Assembly (NCBI GenBank): GCA_903924855.1
Contig: CAIYCW010000121.1
Coordinates: 1 to 64,000 of the forward strand
Direction: 5' to 3'
DNA length: 64,000 nucleotides
Origin: an uncultured Rhodospirillales bacterium
Lineage (GTDB): Bacteria > Pseudomonadota > Alphaproteobacteria > Acetobacterales > Acetobacteraceae
Part shown: in pieces, positions 1-8,220 of the stretch
Layout of the letters: each line of letters starts with the position of its first letter
Numbering within the stretch: position 1 is the stretch's first letter
Notes under the pieces: generated by a model
What the model was told of the DNA's origin: nothing
Databases searched by the model: none
Seen by the model: only the letters and a program-made list of their open reading frames with translations
Made by a program: the position numbers and the translations under genes

Positions 1-3
1 CGC

Positions 4-221
4 CATCCGCCACACGCGGATCAACCAAGCAAAGCACCGCCTTCGCCCGTAGGGCGGAAGAGCGAAGCGTCATCCGCCACACGCGGCTCAACCAAGCCAA
101 GCACCGCCTTCCCCCGTAGGGCGGAAGAGCGAAGCGTCATCCGCCACACGCGGCTCAACCAAGCCAAGCACCGCCTTCCCCCGTAGGCCGGAAAAGCAAA
201 GCGTCATCCGCCACACGCGGA
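4..221. repeat. 67-bp tandem repeat, three copies plus a partial fourth
   Basis: The string CATCCGCCACACGCGG recurs at positions 4, 71, 138 and 205, exactly 67 bp apart. The intervening sequence is nearly identical between copies. Each unit contains a REP-like palindrome (GGCGGA ... TCCGCC around GAAGCG) next to CCCGTAG. A 33-bp piece of the unit (46-78) is found inverted and intact at 59595-59627, with a close relative at 50437-50468, so this is a local expansion of a dispersed element. It lies downstream of the minus-strand tctA gene. Confidence 0.9.
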
Positions 222-242
222 TATACCAATAAAAGCACTAAC

Positions 243-258
243 CTTTTTCAAAAAAGAA
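243..258. terminator. Half copy of the AT-rich CTTC/GAAG hairpin, possible terminator of the tct operon
   Basis: CTTTTT, one unpaired base and AAAAAAGAAG form a short AT hairpin nine bases beyond the stop of the minus-strand tctA gene. The full version of this hairpin (10-11 bp arms) occurs at 8067-8088, 15097-15120 and 30898-30921, also at gene ends. This copy has lost part of one arm, so its termination strength is doubtful. Confidence 0.4.
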
Positions 259-266
259 GCCCGTCC

Positions 267-1772
267 TCACCCCTTCCGCCCACGCACCACCCCGCGCGCC
301 CAGAACGCCACCTGCAGCCCCACCAGCAGCGCGCTCGCCGAGATGAACACGGCGCTGATCGGGTGCTGCACGAACACCGCCATGTCGCCATGTGACAGCA
401 GCAGCGCGCGGCGGAAATTCTCCTCCACCAGCGGGCCCAGCACGAAGCCCAGCAGGATCGGCGCCAGCGAGAAGCCAAGCTCGGCGAACACCGCCCCGCC
501 AATGCCGAACGCCAGCACCTCCCACACCTGGAACAGGTTCTTGTTGGTGCTGAACACGCCCACCGCGATGAAGAACAGGGCGGACGGGAACAGATACCGA
601 TACGGCACCCGCAGCAGCTTCACCCACACGCCGATCAGCGGCACGTTCAGGATCAGCAGCAGCACATTGCCGATCCAGAAACTGGCGATCAGCCCCCAGA
701 ACAGATCGGCATGCTCGGTGATCAGCTGCGGGCCGGGCTGAATGCCCTGGATCAGCAGCGCCCCCAGGATCAGCGCCATCACCGCGTCCCCCGGAATACC
801 GAGGCTCATGGTGGGAATGAAATCCACCTGCGTCTTGGAATGCGACGCCGCCTCCGGCGCTGCCACACCCTCGATGGCACCACGCCCGAAGCGGGACGGG
901 TCCTTAGCGATGCGGCGTTCCAGCGCATAGGCGATGAAGGTGGTGATGGTGGGGCCGGTGCCGGGCATGGCGCCGAACACGGTGCCCACCAGCGTGCCGC
1001 GCACCATCGGCCAGAAGGATTGCCGCAGCTCCGCCCAGCTTGGGCGCATGTCGCGCAGGCTCACCTTCATGTCGGTCTGGATGTCCTCCATCTGGTTCAC
1101 GTTGCGCAGGAACTCGGCAACACCGAACACGCCGAGCGCCAGCGCCACCAGCTCCACCCCATCGCCCAGATCGGTGATGCCGAAGGTGAAGCGCTGCACA
1201 CCGGTGTTGATGTCGGTGCCGACCACGCCGAGCAGCAGGCCGATCACCGTCATCGCAACGCCCTTCACCGGCGAGCCACGCGACATGGTGGCGCCGGCCA
1301 GCAGACCCAGCAGCATGATGGAGAAGATCTCAGACGGGCCGAATTCGAAGGCGATGCTCACCAGCAGCGGCGAGGCCAGGATCATCACCACAATGCCGAA
1401 GGAGGCGGCAAAGAACGAGCAGATCATGGTGATGCCAAGCGCCGTGCCGCCACGGCCCTGGCGGGTCATCGGATAGCCGTCCAGGCAGGTCACCGCATGC
1501 GGTGGATGGCAGGGCAGGTTGAGCAGAATGGCGCCGATCGCGCCGCCATATTGCGAGCCGTAGAAGATGCCGGCCAGCATCAGAATGGCCGGGATCGGCG
1601 CCATCGTGTAGGTCAGAGGCAGCAGCATGGAGATGGCCGACAGCGCCCCCATGCCGGGCATCACGCCGATCAGATTGCCGATCAGCACGCCCACGAACGA
1701 CCACATCAGGTTGGTCGGCAGGAATGCCACGCCGAAGCCGTGCCACAGATCCGTCAGCGATTGCGCGATCAT
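267..1772 (-). CDS. tctA: Tripartite tricarboxylate transporter large permease subunit TctA
   Basis: This 501-aa polytopic inner-membrane protein has the usual TctA length (about 500 aa). It carries the two family signatures: VMPGMG near residue 38 and GAMPGTGP near residue 270, the glycine/proline loops of the inverted repeat. It is the large permease of a secondary TTT transporter that takes up a carboxylate delivered by a TctC-type receptor, probably driven by the proton or sodium gradient. It is the last gene of a minus-strand operon (tctC, a ModA-like gene, tctB, tctA), three bases after tctB. The substrate cannot be read from the sequence. Confidence 0.93.
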   Translation of the reverse strand: MIAQSLTDLWHGFGVAFLPTNLMWSFVGVLIGNLIGVMPGMGALSAISMLLPLTYTMAPIPAILMLAGIFYGSQYGGAIGAILLNLPCHPPHAVTCLDGYPMTRQGRGGTALGITMICSFFAASFGIVVMILASPLLVSIAFEFGPSEIFSIMLLGLLAGATMSRGSPVKGVAMTVIGLLLGVVGTDINTGVQRFTFGITDLGDGVELVALALGVFGVAEFLRNVNQMEDIQTDMKVSLRDMRPSWAELRQSFWPMVRGTLVGTVFGAMPGTGPTITTFIAYALERRIAKDPSRFGRGAIEGVAAPEAASHSKTQVDFIPTMSLGIPGDAVMALILGALLIQGIQPGPQLITEHADLFWGLIASFWIGNVLLLILNVPLIGVWVKLLRVPYRYLFPSALFFIAVGVFSTNKNLFQVWEVLAFGIGGAVFAELGFSLAPILLGFVLGPLVEENFRRALLLSHGDMAVFVQHPISAVFISASALLVGLQVAFWARGVVRGRKG

Positions 1773-1775
1773 GTC

Positions 1776-2228
1776 TCAGCCCCAGCGAAACAGCGGAAAT
1801 TGCATCTGCAGCGCCCACCAGAACACGATGACGCAGATCACCGTCATCAGCGCCGCCAGGATCAGCGCGGTGCGCCAGGTGTTGCTGCGATCCCCGAAGG
1901 CGGAGACGAACACCACGGCAAAGGTCGCCGGCACCAGCCCGCCATAGGTGCCCATGATGGTGAAGGCGGCGAGCCCCGCGCAGATGCAGAACCAGCCGCG
2001 CCATTGCAGCGCCAAGGGCCGCGCCTCCGGTTCGGCCGGGCGGGCGCCAAGCAGGATCAGCACGCCGGTGATCACCAGGATCACCCCCAGCGCGAGCGGG
2101 AAAAACCCAGGCCCCATCGCGCGCAGCGACCCGATCTTGTAGCTCTGTGCCTGCAGGGCGGTGGCCAGGCCGATCACCATCACCAGCAACCCGCCCAGCA
2201 TGTCCTTCGATGGGGAGAAGCGGCTCAT
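1776..2228 (-). CDS. tctB: Tripartite tricarboxylate transporter small permease subunit TctB
   Basis: This 150-aa protein has about four hydrophobic segments, as expected for the TctB family (roughly 140-170 aa). It is the small membrane subunit that pairs with TctA. Its start overlaps the end of the upstream ModA-like gene by four bases (ATGA type), so the two are translationally coupled. A separate tctA follows immediately, in contrast to the fused TctA-TctB at 11.8-13.8 kb. Confidence 0.88.
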   Translation of the reverse strand: MSRFSPSKDMLGGLLVMVIGLATALQAQSYKIGSLRAMGPGFFPLALGVILVITGVLILLGARPAEPEARPLALQWRGWFCICAGLAAFTIMGTYGGLVPATFAVVFVSAFGDRSNTWRTALILAALMTVICVIVFWWALQMQFPLFRWG

Positions 2229-2935
2229 GCGGCGTGCTCCGGCAGCGCCACGAACCCGTGCGCCGCGCGCTGCGTCGCGCCATCTGCATCGGTCATGGCT
2301 GCGATGAACGCGGCTGCCAGGGCTGGGCTGTCGGCCCGTGTCGCGATGGCGGCTGTATAGACCGTGGCAAGCCCCAGCCCAGCGGGCAGCGGTCCCACCA
2401 TGGCAAGCCCCGGTGTCGCCAGGATCTCGGTGTTCTGTGTGCAGCCGATGGCGCCTTCGATGCCATCTTTCAACATCGCCGCCATCGCCGCCTCGCCATT
2501 GGCAAAGCTGTGCAGCCGTTCCGCCAGCGCGTCCGCAATGCCAAGTGCCTCGAACTGCCGGCGCAGATGGCTGCCCGCGGTGGAGCGCTGCAGATCCGGC
2601 ACATAGACCGCGGGCGATGCCAGCAGACTGGCCCGCAGCGAAGCCGCGGTGCCGATATCGGGCAAGGCCGCCCCCGCGGGCACCGCGACCGCCACATGCA
2701 CCTCGCCAAGCGGTCGCGCCGAGCCCGCCACCAGCTGGCCGCGTTGCGTGAGCTCGGCCACGATCGCATCGGTGAGGATCAGCACGTCACACGCCTCACC
2801 GGCAGCGAACCGATCCCCGACCGCGCCCACCGCGCCGAACACCGGCTGCACCGCAAACCCCACCTTTCGGCTGGCATCCTGCACCAGCGCCTTGGCGGCG
2901 CCCCCGCTTAAGACATGCAACATCGGCTCAGCCAT
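2225..2935 (-). CDS. ModA-like periplasmic-binding-fold protein without a signal peptide
   Basis: This 236-aa protein begins MAEPMLHVLSGGAAKAL and goes straight into the first beta strand of a molybdate-type substrate-binding fold. Typical ModA-family elements follow: the VGDRFAAGEACDVLIL segment, then PDLQRSTAG and a late GCTQNTEI. No N-terminal signal or lipobox is visible, so it is predicted cytoplasmic unless the start is misassigned. It lies between tctC and tctB and overlaps tctB by four bases, so it is made with the transporter. No molybdate permease or ATPase gene is adjacent. It may sense a ligand or be an enzyme on the PBP fold; the function is not known. Confidence 0.75.
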   Translation of the reverse strand: MAEPMLHVLSGGAAKALVQDASRKVGFAVQPVFGAVGAVGDRFAAGEACDVLILTDAIVAELTQRGQLVAGSARPLGEVHVAVAVPAGAALPDIGTAASLRASLLASPAVYVPDLQRSTAGSHLRRQFEALGIADALAERLHSFANGEAAMAAMLKDGIEGAIGCTQNTEILATPGLAMVGPLPAGLGLATVYTAAIATRADSPALAAAFIAAMTDADGATQRAAHGFVALPEHAA

Positions 2936-2938
2936 GGC

Positions 2939-3943
2939 TCACTGATCAACCTTGGCGCCGGAGATCTCCACCACCTTGGCCCATTTCACGATGTCGTCCT
3001 TGATGTAGGTGGCGAAGCTGGCAGGGTCCATCACCAGCGGCACCGCCCCCTCCTTGGCCCAGGCCGCCACCACATCCGGCTGCTGCGCGATGCCGGAGAT
3101 GGCGGCGTTGAGCTTGGCGATCACATCGGCGGGCGTCTTCTTCGGCGCCACCACACCCAGCCAGATCAGCGTGTTGTAGCCCGGCAGCGTCTCGGCCACC
3201 GTGGGCAGGCCCGCGATCACGTCCGAGCGCTTCTCGCCGGTGGTGGCGATCGCCGTCACCTTGCCGGACGAGATCAGGCCGGTCATCGTGGTGGTGGCGT
3301 CGAACATCATGTCCACCTGGCCGCCGATCACGTCGATGCGCGCGGGCGAGCTGCCCGTGTAGGGCACGTGCAGCATGTCCACCCCGGCCATCTGTTTGAA
3401 CAGCTCGCCCGCCATATGGTACGGCGTGCCCGAGCCGGAGGAGGCGAAGGTGAGCTGCCCCGGCTTGGCCTTGGCCATGGCGATGATGTCGGCCACCGTC
3501 TTGGCGCCCAGCGTGGGACGCGTCACCAGCACCAGGTCGGAGGAGTTGATCGGCGCCACCGGCGCGAAATCCTCCGCCAGCTTGAACGGCTTCTTGGCGT
3601 AGAGCGTCTCGTTGACCGTGTGGGTGTTGGAGATGACACACAGCGTGTAGCCGTCAGGCACGCTCGCATTGACATATTGCGTGCCGATGATGGACGCAGC
3701 GCCCACGCGGTTGTCCACGATGAAGGGCTGGCCCAGCGCCTTCTGCATCTGCGGCGCCAGCAGGCGGGCATAGACATCGGCCGATCCGCCGGCGGCGAAC
3801 GGCACCACGAAGGTCACCGGGTGGCTGGGATAGGTATCCGCGCGGGCTGCAAAGGGCAGGGCGGTGCCGATCGCTGCAATGGCTGCGGTGTTGCCAAGCA
3901 ATGCGCGGCGGGAGAGTGCGTATTGGCCGGATACGATGTTCAT
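2939..3943 (-). CDS. tctC: TctC/Bug-family tripartite tricarboxylate transporter receptor
   Basis: This 334-aa periplasmic solute receptor opens the TTT operon. The chosen start gives the N-terminus MNIVSGQYALSRRALLGN, a twin-arginine-like signal, followed by a hydrophobic stretch and AARA cleavage context. GGGGAAT lies about 8 bases upstream of this ATG. Bug-family features follow: VTFVVPFAAGGSADVYAR near residue 45, and VDNRVGAASIIGT with the VPYTGSSPARIDVIGG pattern later. An upstream in-frame ATG at 4022-4024 would add 27 residues with no signal character. The ligand is probably a carboxylate, but it is not predictable in detail. Confidence 0.9.
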   Translation of the reverse strand: MNIVSGQYALSRRALLGNTAAIAAIGTALPFAARADTYPSHPVTFVVPFAAGGSADVYARLLAPQMQKALGQPFIVDNRVGAASIIGTQYVNASVPDGYTLCVISNTHTVNETLYAKKPFKLAEDFAPVAPINSSDLVLVTRPTLGAKTVADIIAMAKAKPGQLTFASSGSGTPYHMAGELFKQMAGVDMLHVPYTGSSPARIDVIGGQVDMMFDATTTMTGLISSGKVTAIATTGEKRSDVIAGLPTVAETLPGYNTLIWLGVVAPKKTPADVIAKLNAAISGIAQQPDVVAAWAKEGAVPLVMDPASFATYIKDDIVKWAKVVEISGAKVDQ

Positions 3944-4056
3944 TTCGACATTCCCCGTTTCTTGCACCCGCGTTGACCGCGGATTGCAACGCTTCGACAC
4001 ATCCAGCCCCGATAGCTGAGGCAAATCGGCCGGTGCGTCAATCCGTTATCAGGTGA

Positions 4057-5193
4057 TCAACGGGCGGCGCATCGCACGCCGCCCTGCCAGACATCGCGCA
4101 CCGCAAGCCCGGCATCGAGCACCACGAAATCCGCCCGGCATCCCGGCGCGATCCGGCCATGGCGGGACAGCCCCACCGCATCGGCCGGTGTTGCGGTTGC
4201 CATGGCCAGCGCATCCTCAAGCCCGATCCCCACATCCTGCACCGCATGGCGCAGCGCCTGGGCCATGCACAGATGCGCACCGGCCAGCGTGCCCGCCGCA
4301 TCCTGCAGCCTGCCCTGGGAGAGGCGGATGCTGCGCCCGCCCAGATCAAAGCGGTCGATCGTGCTGCCCACCGTGCTCATCGCGTCCGACACCAGAAACA
4401 GGCGCCGCGGCCCCATCACGCGATGGGCGATGCGGATGGTCTCGGCCGCCACGTGCAGCAGATCGACGATGATCCCGGCATGGCCGCGCAGCAGCGCCGC
4501 CCCCACAAGACCTGGCGCGCGGGAGCCCAGCTGTGACATGGCGTTGAAAAGATGCGTGGTGCCGGTGATGCCGGCGTCAAACCCCGCCATCGCCTGGTCA
4601 AGTGTCGCGTCGCTGTGGCCGGCAAAGACGATGCGCCCTGCCTGTGCGAGGCGGGCGACGTATGAGGCCTGCACGATCTCAGGCGCGAGGGTGATCAGCA
4701 TCGGGGCCGGGAAGGCGGCACAGAGTGCCGCCATGTCGGCCGCATCGGGCGTGGCGATCGCCTCTGCTGGATGAATGCCGCGCCGGGCGGGCGCCAGGAA
4801 CGGGCCTTCCAGATGCAGGCCTGCAATCCCCGCCATGCCGGCCGCCAGCGCCTCACGCACGGCTTCGATGGCATGGCCGCGCGTTGCGGCGTCGCTGCTG
4901 ATCAGCGTGGGCAGGATGGCGGTGGTACCCAGCCTGCGATGCGCCTGCGCGATACGCGCCAGCCCCGCCGGGTTGGGCTCGTCGTTGAACAACACGCCGC
5001 CGCCGCCATTGACCTGCAGATCGACGAAGCCCGGCGCCAGCAGGCTGTCCGCTGCCAGGTCATGGCGGATCACGCCATCGGGAAGCGCTGCGATCGGGCA
5101 CAGGTCGCGGATGAGTCCGTCCTCGACCAGCACGGCCAGGCCATCGCGCAGCGCCGCCCCGTCGAACAGCCGCCCCGGCAGCAAGGCGATCAT
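4057..5193 (-). CDS. nagA: N-acetylglucosamine-6-phosphate deacetylase
   Basis: This 378-aa cytoplasmic amidohydrolase converts GlcNAc-6-phosphate to glucosamine-6-phosphate and acetate. Family motifs appear in order: APGFVDLQVNG near the N-terminus, LHLEGPF with the metal-binding Glu, AGHSDAT, THLFNAMSQ and LVSDAM with the catalytic Asp. Its start overlaps the end of murQ by four bases, so the two are coupled. MurQ yields GlcNAc-6-P from MurNAc-6-P, so the pair forms a peptidoglycan amino-sugar recycling route. No nagB deaminase or PTS gene is visible in the window. Confidence 0.95.
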   Translation of the reverse strand: MIALLPGRLFDGAALRDGLAVLVEDGLIRDLCPIAALPDGVIRHDLAADSLLAPGFVDLQVNGGGGVLFNDEPNPAGLARIAQAHRRLGTTAILPTLISSDAATRGHAIEAVREALAAGMAGIAGLHLEGPFLAPARRGIHPAEAIATPDAADMAALCAAFPAPMLITLAPEIVQASYVARLAQAGRIVFAGHSDATLDQAMAGFDAGITGTTHLFNAMSQLGSRAPGLVGAALLRGHAGIIVDLLHVAAETIRIAHRVMGPRRLFLVSDAMSTVGSTIDRFDLGGRSIRLSQGRLQDAAGTLAGAHLCMAQALRHAVQDVGIGLEDALAMATATPADAVGLSRHGRIAPGCRADFVVLDAGLAVRDVWQGGVRCAAR

Positions 5194-6125
5194 GCGCCAA
5201 GCTCCGCCAGCGCCGGGCGCAGATGCCCGCCATGGCGCGCCAGCCGCGCTTTCGCCTCGGTGGCGGAGACGCCGTGCAGCACCAGCAGCGCCTCCTTGAT
5301 CTGCCAGGACGTGGCGTCAAGCGCTGCGATGATCGCCGCGGGCTCGGCGCGGCTCAGGCTTTGCAGCATGCGCACCGCCCGGCCGCGCAGCTTCTCGTTG
5401 CGTGGCAGCATGTCCACCATCAGCCCGCGATAGACATGGCCGAGGCGGATCATCAGCAGGGTGGAGAACAGGTTGAGGGTGATCTTCTGCGCGGTGCCGG
5501 CGGCAAGCCGTGTGGACCCCGCGATCACCTCGGCGCCGGTCTCGATCAGCACGGGATGGCGGCAGGCGGAGAGGATGGCGCCGCCGGCCGCGTTGGACAC
5601 AGCGATGGTGCAGGCGCCGCGCGCGGCTGCGGCCGCAAGTGCTGCCAGCGTGTAGGGCGTGCCACCGCTGGCGGCGAGGCCGATCACCACGTCGGCTGGG
5701 CCGATCGCATGCTGTGCGATGGCGGCCATGGCCGCAGCGCTGTCATCCTCGGCATTCTCCACCGCCTCGGTCAGCGCGGTCATCCCGCCTGCGATCAGCA
5801 GCACCAGGCGATGCGCGGGCCAGCCGAAGGTGGGGGACAGCTCCGCGCCGTCCTGCACGCCGATCCGCCCGGATGTGCCGGCGCCGACATAGACCAGCCG
5901 TCCGTCTCCGCCCCCGAGCGTGTCAGCCGCCGCCAGGGCCGCCTGTTCGATCGCCCCCAATGCCCGTTCCACCGCCGCCACGGCGCCTTCCTGCGAGCGC
6001 AACAGCCGGCGAAGCACCGAGTCGCTGGCTTCGATGTCGATGTCCTCGGCGGCCGTGAGCGCATGTTCGGTTTTCGGCAGAAAGCGTTCCTGTTGCATTA
6101 TCGATCCGGTTAAATCAGTCGGCAT
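5190..6125 (-). CDS. murQ: N-acetylmuramic acid 6-phosphate etherase
   Basis: This 311-aa cytoplasmic enzyme cleaves the lactyl ether of MurNAc-6-phosphate to GlcNAc-6-phosphate plus D-lactate. The SIS-domain signature VGAGTSGRIGVQDGAE with the catalytic Glu lies about residue 80. GLAASGGTPYTLAAL marks the sugar-phosphate site, and the C-terminal helical region is present. Usual family length is about 300 aa. It is the first gene of the murQ-nagA pair and is divergent from the HU gene. D-lactate released here could feed the FAD-linked dehydrogenase encoded just across the HU gene (6656-8038); that link is inference. Confidence 0.94.
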   Translation of the reverse strand: MPTDLTGSIMQQERFLPKTEHALTAAEDIDIEASDSVLRRLLRSQEGAVAAVERALGAIEQAALAAADTLGGGDGRLVYVGAGTSGRIGVQDGAELSPTFGWPAHRLVLLIAGGMTALTEAVENAEDDSAAAMAAIAQHAIGPADVVIGLAASGGTPYTLAALAAAAARGACTIAVSNAAGGAILSACRHPVLIETGAEVIAGSTRLAAGTAQKITLNLFSTLLMIRLGHVYRGLMVDMLPRNEKLRGRAVRMLQSLSRAEPAAIIAALDATSWQIKEALLVLHGVSATEAKARLARHGGHLRPALAELGA

Positions 6126-6345
6126 TTGATTCTTCCTGTTCTGCTCTGCAACTTTCCAGACCGCGATGCAACCGGAGTGTCAACGAAAATTTCCAGGCTT
6201 CGCGCGGGGTTGCGCGGAATGGAGGCCGCATTACAAAGTGCTTCACGAGGACGGAAAACCCTTGTTACTTAGGCCCAGACAGGGTTGTGTTCCAAAAAAA
6301 ACGACACTGGCGGGGACGTCAGATTGTGGCTGCATGGGGTTTGAA

Positions 6346-6615
6346 ATGTCGAAGGCGTTCATCGCGCAAGTGATTCAAGAGTCGGCCGCCTTGACCGGCG
6401 TGGCCGCCAACCGCGCGGCCAATGACCTGTTGGCCGCCATCATTCGAGAATTGCGCACCACCGGCAAGTTCACCCTACCCAGCTTTGGCACATTCACCGT
6501 TCGCAGCACCAAGGACCGCAAGGCGATGAACCCGCGCACCGGCGCCGAGGTCAAGGTGGCCGCCGGCAAGACAGTGCGCTTCAAGGCCTCGCCCTCGCTG
6601 AAAAAGGTGATCTGA
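6346..6615 (+). CDS. HU/IHF-family DNA-binding protein
   Basis: This 89-aa histone-like protein starts at ATG 6346 (MSKAFIAQVIQE). It has the two N-terminal helices, the FTLPSFGTFTV beta hairpin core and the DNA-contacting arm containing NPRTG, as in HU and IHF. The upstream open frame back to 6166 has no HU-like character, so the short start is chosen. The 220-bp gap to murQ (6126-6345) holds the divergent promoters. A weak TTGCGC ... TACAAA pair around 6210-6235 could serve HU. It diverges from canonical HU at several positions, so it may be a specialised paralogue. Confidence 0.92.
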   Translation: MSKAFIAQVIQESAALTGVAANRAANDLLAAIIRELRTTGKFTLPSFGTFTVRSTKDRKAMNPRTGAEVKVAAGKTVRFKASPSLKKVI

Positions 6616-6655
6616 GCTTCTTGCCGCAGGCCGCACGGCGCGGCAGGCTCGCGCC

Positions 6656-8038
6656 ATGACATCCGATCTCTCCGCCGTGCTGGACGCGGCCCGTGAATTC
6701 CTAGGCGACCGGCTGAGCGTGGCGATGGCCATCCGCGAACAGCACAGCCATGGCGAGGACCCGCAGCCGCCCAGCCTCCCCGATGCGGTGGCCATGGTCG
6801 CCACCACCGAGGAGGTCTCGCGGCTGATGGCGCTGTGCCATCGCCACGCCATCCCGGTGGTGCCGTTCGGCGCCGGCACCTCGCTGGAGGGCCACGTCAC
6901 CCCGGTGCGCGGCGGCATCAGCATCGATCTCAGCCGGATGACGCAGGTGCTGACCGTCTCGCAGGAGGATCTGGATTGCCGGGTCCAGGCCGGCGTCACG
7001 CGCCAGCAGTTGAACGCCCATCTGCGCGACCAGGGGCTGTTCTTCCCGGTCGACCCGGGCAGCGTGTGCACGCTGGGCGGCATGGTGGCCACCCGCGCCT
7101 CCGGCACCAACGCGGTGCGCTACGGCACGATCCGCGAGAACGTGCTGGGCCTCACCGTGGTGCTGGCCGACGGGCGTGTCATCAACACCGGCGGGCGGGT
7201 GCGCAAATCCGCCAATGGCTACGACCTCACAAGGCTGTTCATCGGCAGTGAGGGCACGCTTGGCATCGTCACCGAAATCCAGCTGCGGCTCTATGGCATC
7301 CCCGAGGCGATCTCGGCCGCCACCTGCCAGTTCGACAGCCTGCAGGGGGCGGTGGACACGGTGATCGCCATTCTGCACGCCGGCATCCCGGTGGCCCGCA
7401 TGGAATTGCTGGACGAGGTGCAGCTTGAGGCCTGCATCGCCTATTCCCGGCTGGACGGGCTTGAGGCGCTGCCCACGCTGTTCTTCGAATTCCACGGCAC
7501 CGAGGCCGGCGTGGCCGAGCAGGCCGCGATGGCGGAGGAGCTGGCGCGCGGCGAAGGGGCGCGCGGCTTTCGCTGGACCAGCAATGCCGAGGAGCGCACC
7601 CATCTCTGGCAGGCCAGGCACGACGCCTATTGGGCAGCCCTTGCCAGCAAGCCGGGCCATCGCAGCCTGACCACGGATGCCATCGTGCCGATCTCCCGGC
7701 TGACCGAGGCGGTGCTGGGCGTGAAGGAAGACATCGCCGCCTCCGGCTTTTCGGCGCCGATGGTGGGCCATGTCGGCGATGGCAATTTCCACACGCTGAT
7801 CCTGATCCCGCCCAACGACCCCGGCGCGATGCAGCGCGCGCTGGAGCTGGACCGCAAGATCGTCGCCCGTGCCCTGGCGCTGGGCGGCTCGTGCAGCGGC
7901 GAGCATGGCGTGGGCATCGGCAAGCGCGAATTCCTGGAGCAGGAGGTGGGCTTTGATGCGCTCGATGTGATGCGCAGCATCAAGCACGCACTCGACCCAA
8001 AGGGCCTGCTCAACCCCGGCAAGATCTTCCAGAACTAG
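6656..8038 (+). CDS. FAD-linked D-lactate/glycolate-type dehydrogenase (GlcD/Dld family)
   Basis: This 460-aa flavoprotein has an N-terminal FAD-binding (PCMH type) domain with VPFGAGTSLEGHV near residue 65 and IGSEGTLGIVTEIQLR near residue 200. A C-terminal FAD-oxidase domain carries GHVGDGNFH and SCSGEHGVGIGK, the metal/substrate histidines of this family. It oxidises a 2-hydroxy acid to a keto acid and probably passes electrons to cytochrome or quinone. The length matches single-subunit cytochrome D-lactate dehydrogenases better than the three-part GlcDEF; no glcE or glcF is adjacent. Its position near murQ, which makes D-lactate, fits lactate as substrate. Confidence 0.88.
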   Translation: MTSDLSAVLDAAREFLGDRLSVAMAIREQHSHGEDPQPPSLPDAVAMVATTEEVSRLMALCHRHAIPVVPFGAGTSLEGHVTPVRGGISIDLSRMTQVLTVSQEDLDCRVQAGVTRQQLNAHLRDQGLFFPVDPGSVCTLGGMVATRASGTNAVRYGTIRENVLGLTVVLADGRVINTGGRVRKSANGYDLTRLFIGSEGTLGIVTEIQLRLYGIPEAISAATCQFDSLQGAVDTVIAILHAGIPVARMELLDEVQLEACIAYSRLDGLEALPTLFFEFHGTEAGVAEQAAMAEELARGEGARGFRWTSNAEERTHLWQARHDAYWAALASKPGHRSLTTDAIVPISRLTEAVLGVKEDIAASGFSAPMVGHVGDGNFHTLILIPPNDPGAMQRALELDRKIVARALALGGSCSGEHGVGIGKREFLEQEVGFDALDVMRSIKHALDPKGLLNPGKIFQN

Positions 8039-8050
8039 CCGGCACCCAAA

Positions 8051-8127
8051 GTTGAAAAGTTTTTTGCTTCTTTTTTTCAAAAAAGAAGTTCTTCCTTTGA
8101 AAAGAAAGAACCAAAGAAACTTTCAAC
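8051..8127. terminator. AT-rich nested palindrome, likely bidirectional terminator
   Basis: In a GC-rich background this 77-bp stretch is almost pure A/T. The core is a perfect 10-bp hairpin (CTTCTTTTTT, two bases, AAAAAAGAAG at 8067-8088). Outer arms begin GTTGAAA and end TTTCAAC and match over about 17 positions with a few mismatches. It starts 13 bases after the stop of the dehydrogenase gene. The same core recurs at 15097-15120 and 30898-30921. Confidence 0.7.
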
Positions 8128-8220
8128 CGCTTTTGGCCCGCCTCCCCCCGAAGCTGGGTGTGGACAAGCGCAGGCGTTGTCATACAATCGGCGCAGAACG
8201 TCCGCAGAAGGAGCAGCCAC

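Noticed and set aside
4-221. CRISPR array
   Set aside because: The whole 67-bp unit repeats, including what would be spacers. There are no unique spacers and no cas genes.
711-2360. Long plus-strand frame of 549 codons opposite tctA/tctB
   Set aside because: Its product is rich in His, Gln and Arg with no domain, the usual antisense shadow of a GC-rich gene. The minus strand carries clear TctA and TctB families.
6166-6345. N-terminal extension of the HU-like protein
   Set aside because: The extra 60 residues have no HU similarity; a family-length protein starts at ATG 6346.
6656-8038. GlcD subunit of a three-part glycolate oxidase
   Set aside because: No glcE or glcF genes are adjacent, and a single-subunit D-lactate-type dehydrogenase explains the gene alone.
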